This document shows, piece after piece, positions 61,893-64,000 of a stretch of 64,000 nucleotides of DNA (position 1 is its first letter; the number at the start of each line of letters is the position of its first letter). The stretch lies in assembly GCA_910579295.1 (NCBI GenBank), contig CAJTTC010000002.1:1-64000 (forward strand), given 5' to 3'. Both the position numbers and the translations under genes were made by a program. This DNA comes from an uncultured Christensenella sp. Its GTDB lineage: Bacteria > Bacillota > Clostridia > Christensenellales > Borkfalkiaceae. Below the pieces are notes generated by a model. That model saw only the letters and a program-made list of their open reading frames with translations, searched no databases and was not told the DNA's origin.

Positions 61893-62313
61893 AATCCCCT
61901 CGTTTTCAAAAAACCACGACGTGCTCGAATGCGGATTGCACAAGTCTATGGAGATGCGAGGCATAACGACCTGGGACTTGCGCTTCAAAAAACCTAACGC
62001 GGGCGACTACGTTTCGCCAAAGGCTCTGCACACCGTAGAACATCTTATGGCAACCGTTTTGCGCAATTCGGAATTTAAGGACGATATCATATATTTCGGA
62101 CCTATGGGGTGTCGCACGGGCTTTTATCTTCTGACTGCGGAGCTGGATTTTGCGCAGGTTTTATGCCTGTTAAAGGAGAGCTGTGCGCGGGCTTTGGAGC
62201 TTGACGAAATCCCCGGAAGCAAGCGCGAGGAATGCGGCAACTATCTGGAACACGACCTTGCGGACGCAAGGAGAGAGCTTGCGGCGTACCTTGAAATCCT
62301 TAACAAACTTTAA
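61885..62313 (+). CDS. luxS: S-ribosylhomocysteine lyase LuxS
   Basis: A 142-residue metal-dependent lyase producing homocysteine and the AI-2 precursor. The metal site HTVEHLMATVLR (HxxEH, about residues 49-53) and catalytic Cys in GPMGCRTGFYL are present. The length is a little below the usual 150-160. Its start lies inside mtnN, so translation is coupled. Confidence 0.96.
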   Translation: MNKIPSFSKNHDVLECGLHKSMEMRGITTWDLRFKKPNAGDYVSPKALHTVEHLMATVLRNSEFKDDIIYFGPMGCRTGFYLLTAELDFAQVLCLLKESCARALELDEIPGSKREECGNYLEHDLADARRELAAYLEILNKL

Positions 62314-62334
62314 GATAAAAAAAGAGGAACGCAT

Positions 62335-63003
62335 ATGATAAAGCTTGGTGGCGGCTGGGACGAAGCCCTCGCGCCGTTATTTGCCGACGAAAGATATCTG
62401 AAAATACGCGAATTTTTAAAGCGGGAATATTCGGCTCACATAGTCTATCCCGATATGTACGATTTGTACAACTGTTTCCGCTTTACGCCGCTTGACAACG
62501 TTAAGTGCGTTATTTTGGGGCAAGACCCCTACCACGAACCCAATCAGGCGCACGGGCTGTGTTTCTCGGTTAAAAAGGGAGTGCCCCTTCCCCCGTCGCT
62601 CAAAAATATTTATAAGGAATTGGAGAGCGATTTGGGCATAGTCGAACCCGATTGCGGCGATTTGACAAAGTGGGCGACGCAGGGCGTTCTGTTGCTCAAC
62701 ACTACCCTGACCGTACGCGAGCATATGGCGAACAGTCACTCCAAATGCGGCTGGGCGTGGTTTACGGACAGCGTGATTAAGCTTATTTCGGACGAGTGCC
62801 AAAACGTGGTATTCATTCTCTGGGGAGGCAACGCGCGCAGTAAAACGCCGCTCATCGACGGCAAAAAGCATCTCATATTGCAGTGTGCGCACCCCTCGCC
62901 TCTCTCTGCGTACAACGGCTTTTTCGGCTGTAAGTTTTTCTCTAAGACGAATTACTATCTGGCGGCGCACGGCAAAGAACCGATAGACTGGGATTTGAAT
63001 TAA
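62335..63003 (+). CDS. ung: Uracil-DNA glycosylase, family 1
   Basis: A 222-residue DNA repair enzyme. Water-activating motif VILGQDPYHEPNQAHGLCFS (catalytic Asp at about residue 63), LLNTTLTVREHMANSH, VFILWGGNARSK, and the minor-groove loop HPSPLSAYNGFFGC. AGAGGAAC precedes the ATG. Follows luxS by 21 bases and may be cotranscribed. Confidence 0.96.
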   Translation: MIKLGGGWDEALAPLFADERYLKIREFLKREYSAHIVYPDMYDLYNCFRFTPLDNVKCVILGQDPYHEPNQAHGLCFSVKKGVPLPPSLKNIYKELESDLGIVEPDCGDLTKWATQGVLLLNTTLTVREHMANSHSKCGWAWFTDSVIKLISDECQNVVFILWGGNARSKTPLIDGKKHLILQCAHPSPLSAYNGFFGCKFFSKTNYYLAAHGKEPIDWDLN

Positions 63004-63057
63004 AAACAAAAATATGTAAACAACTATCGCATATGCTTGCGATATAAGGAGCTTAAT

Positions 63058-64000
63058 ATGAAATATGCCGTAGTTTTAGGCGACGGAATGGCAGATTGGA
63101 AGATAGACGCGCTCGGCGGCAAGACCTGCCTCGAAGCGGCGCGCACTTATACTCTTGACGAGCTTGCGCCCATATCGGAAGTGGGCTTATGCAAGACCGT
63201 TCCCGACGGAATGAAGCCGGGGAGCGACGTTGCGAATATGTCTGTAATGGGTTTTGACCCGCACGAATTTTACACAGGGCGTTCGCCCCTTGAAGCCGTG
63301 TCTATGGGCATTGCGCTTACCGAAACTGACGTGACCCTGCGTTGCAATCTTGTAACCCTTTCCGAAGAGGAGGTTTACGAGGAGCGCACTATGCTCGATT
63401 ATTCTGCGGGCGAGATAAGCACGGAGGAAGCCGCCGAGCTGATAGCCTACCTCAAAGAGCATTTGGACAGCGACAAGTTTACGCTCTACGCGGGCATATC
63501 CTACCGCCACTGTCTTGTAGTTAAAAACGGCGTTACGGGGCACAAACTTACTCCCCCGCACGACATTTCCGACCGACCTGTCGCGGGAAGTCTGCCCGAG
63601 GGTGAAGCGGGCGGCGTATATCTTGAAATGATGAAGAAGAGCGCCGAGCTGTTAAAGAACCACCCCGTAAACAAGAAACGCGTTGCCGAGGGCAAGAAGC
63701 CCGCCAACTCTATTTGGCTTTGGGGCGAGGGCACTAAGCCCGCATTGAGCCCCTTTAAAGAAGCGCGCGGTCTGCGCGGCGGCGTAATTTCGGCTGTCGA
63801 CCTTGTAAAGGGCATAGGAATGCTTGCCGATATGAGCATAATAGAAGTTGAGGGAGCGACGGGCAATTACGATACTGATTTCGAAGGCAAGGCGAGAGCG
63901 GCGGCAAAAGCGCTTATTGACGGGCTTGATTTCGTGTATATCCATATGGAAGCGCCCGACGAATGCGGACACCACGGCGATTACGGACACAAGATTTATT
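63058..64000 (+). CDS. apgM: Cofactor-independent phosphoglycerate mutase, ApgM type (partial, 3' end outside window)
   Basis: 314 codons run to the window edge without a stop. The protein starts MKYAVVLGDGMADWKIDALGG, has PGSDVANMSVMGFDP (catalytic Ser region) and YTGRSPLEAVSMGI, and ends at EAPDECGHHGDYGHKIY, the metal-binding segment. It belongs to the archaeal-type iPGM family within the alkaline phosphatase fold, converting 3- to 2-phosphoglycerate. AAGGAG precedes the ATG by 7 bases. About 90 C-terminal residues are expected beyond the window. Confidence 0.93.
   Translation, partial: MKYAVVLGDGMADWKIDALGGKTCLEAARTYTLDELAPISEVGLCKTVPDGMKPGSDVANMSVMGFDPHEFYTGRSPLEAVSMGIALTETDVTLRCNLVTLSEEEVYEERTMLDYSAGEISTEEAAELIAYLKEHLDSDKFTLYAGISYRHCLVVKNGVTGHKLTPPHDISDRPVAGSLPEGEAGGVYLEMMKKSAELLKNHPVNKKRVAEGKKPANSIWLWGEGTKPALSPFKEARGLRGGVISAVDLVKGIGMLADMSIIEVEGATGNYDTDFEGKARAAAKALIDGLDFVYIHMEAPDECGHHGDYGHKIY

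Noticed and set aside
1-64000. tRNA or rRNA genes
   Set aside because: No TPsiC-like GGTTCGAATCC segment with a matching acceptor stem and no rRNA-like sequence was noticed on either strand.

Overview
The window is a chromosomal segment from a low-to-medium G+C member of the Bacillota, most likely a gut-type anaerobic Clostridia. The evidence is the gene content: a partner-switching sigma-factor operon (STAS protein, ATPase-fold proteins, sigma-B/F-type factor), the sporulation protein YunB, a complete six-subunit Rnf complex with NusG-II and Gx-transporter companions, LuxS, NadD-YqeK, and the tig-clpP-clpX-lon-engB block. Genes are densely packed in short operons on both strands. I saw no tRNA, rRNA, CRISPR array, insertion sequence or prophage.

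Layout. 0.1-1.9 kb (minus): RsbV-like protein, degenerate RsbW-like protein, sigma factor, second RsbW-like protein. 2.1-3.5 kb: citrate synthase. 3.8-7.2 kb: phosphate importer pstS-pst(CA fusion)-pstB. 7.2-13.7 kb (minus): protein quality control (tig, clpP, clpX, lon) and engB, with a possible broken dehydrogenase tail beside engB. 13.9-16.7 kb (plus): rqcH, a small membrane protein and two small membrane-anchored winged-helix-like proteins. 16.7-17.0 kb: terminators and a promoter-to-terminator RNA gene (6S RNA candidate) on the minus strand. 17-18.4 kb: M18 aminopeptidase. 18.5-24.8 kb: Gx transporter and rnfCDGEAB. 24.9-27.4 kb (minus): NusG-II protein, ApbE flavin transferase, and a lipoprotein with its own flavinylation-like motif. 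27.5-35.5 kb (minus): a MacB/FtsX-type transporter with an operator-like promoter, a PF06541 membrane protein, gltX, a ThrE exporter and a membrane-tethered XRE regulator. 35.7-40.5 kb: DegV, an AT-rich membrane protein and a membrane-anchored SF2 helicase. 40.6-46.6 kb: LMW phosphatase, NCS2 permease with an extra C-terminal domain, LOG protein, amidase, RecD-like helicase, DeoC-like protein, small membrane protein. 46.6-54.2 kb (mostly minus): rsfS, nadD-yqeK, yhbY, obg, rho, MBL hydrolase, DUF1934-like, tyrA. 54.4-56.9 kb: pgk, small XRE regulator, tpiA. 57-61.1 kb (minus): SPFH protein, repeat-rich surface lipoprotein, yunB. 61.2-64 kb: mtnN, luxS, ung and a truncated apgM.

How genes work together. 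The Rnf block couples ferredoxin oxidation to ion pumping, and ApbE supplies the covalent FMN that RnfD and RnfG need. mtnN and luxS form the S-adenosylhomocysteine recycling/AI-2 pathway. pgk, tpiA and apgM are glycolytic. tig-clpPX-lon and rqcH cover nascent-chain and damaged-protein handling; rsfS, obg, yhbY and engB serve ribosome assembly or silencing.

The most unusual items are: an SF2 helicase with two transmembrane segments; a recurring promoter geometry that predicts leaderless mRNAs for at least six genes; the two-ATPase partner-switching operon in which one ATPase has lost its nucleotide-binding residues; a DeoC-like protein lacking the Schiff-base lysine motif; an NCS2 permease fused to a YjbR-like domain; a putatively flavinylated lipoprotein next to apbE; and shared operator-like sequences linking a small XRE regulator to the promoter of the rho operon. 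All functions are read from sequence by eye; no database search was run.
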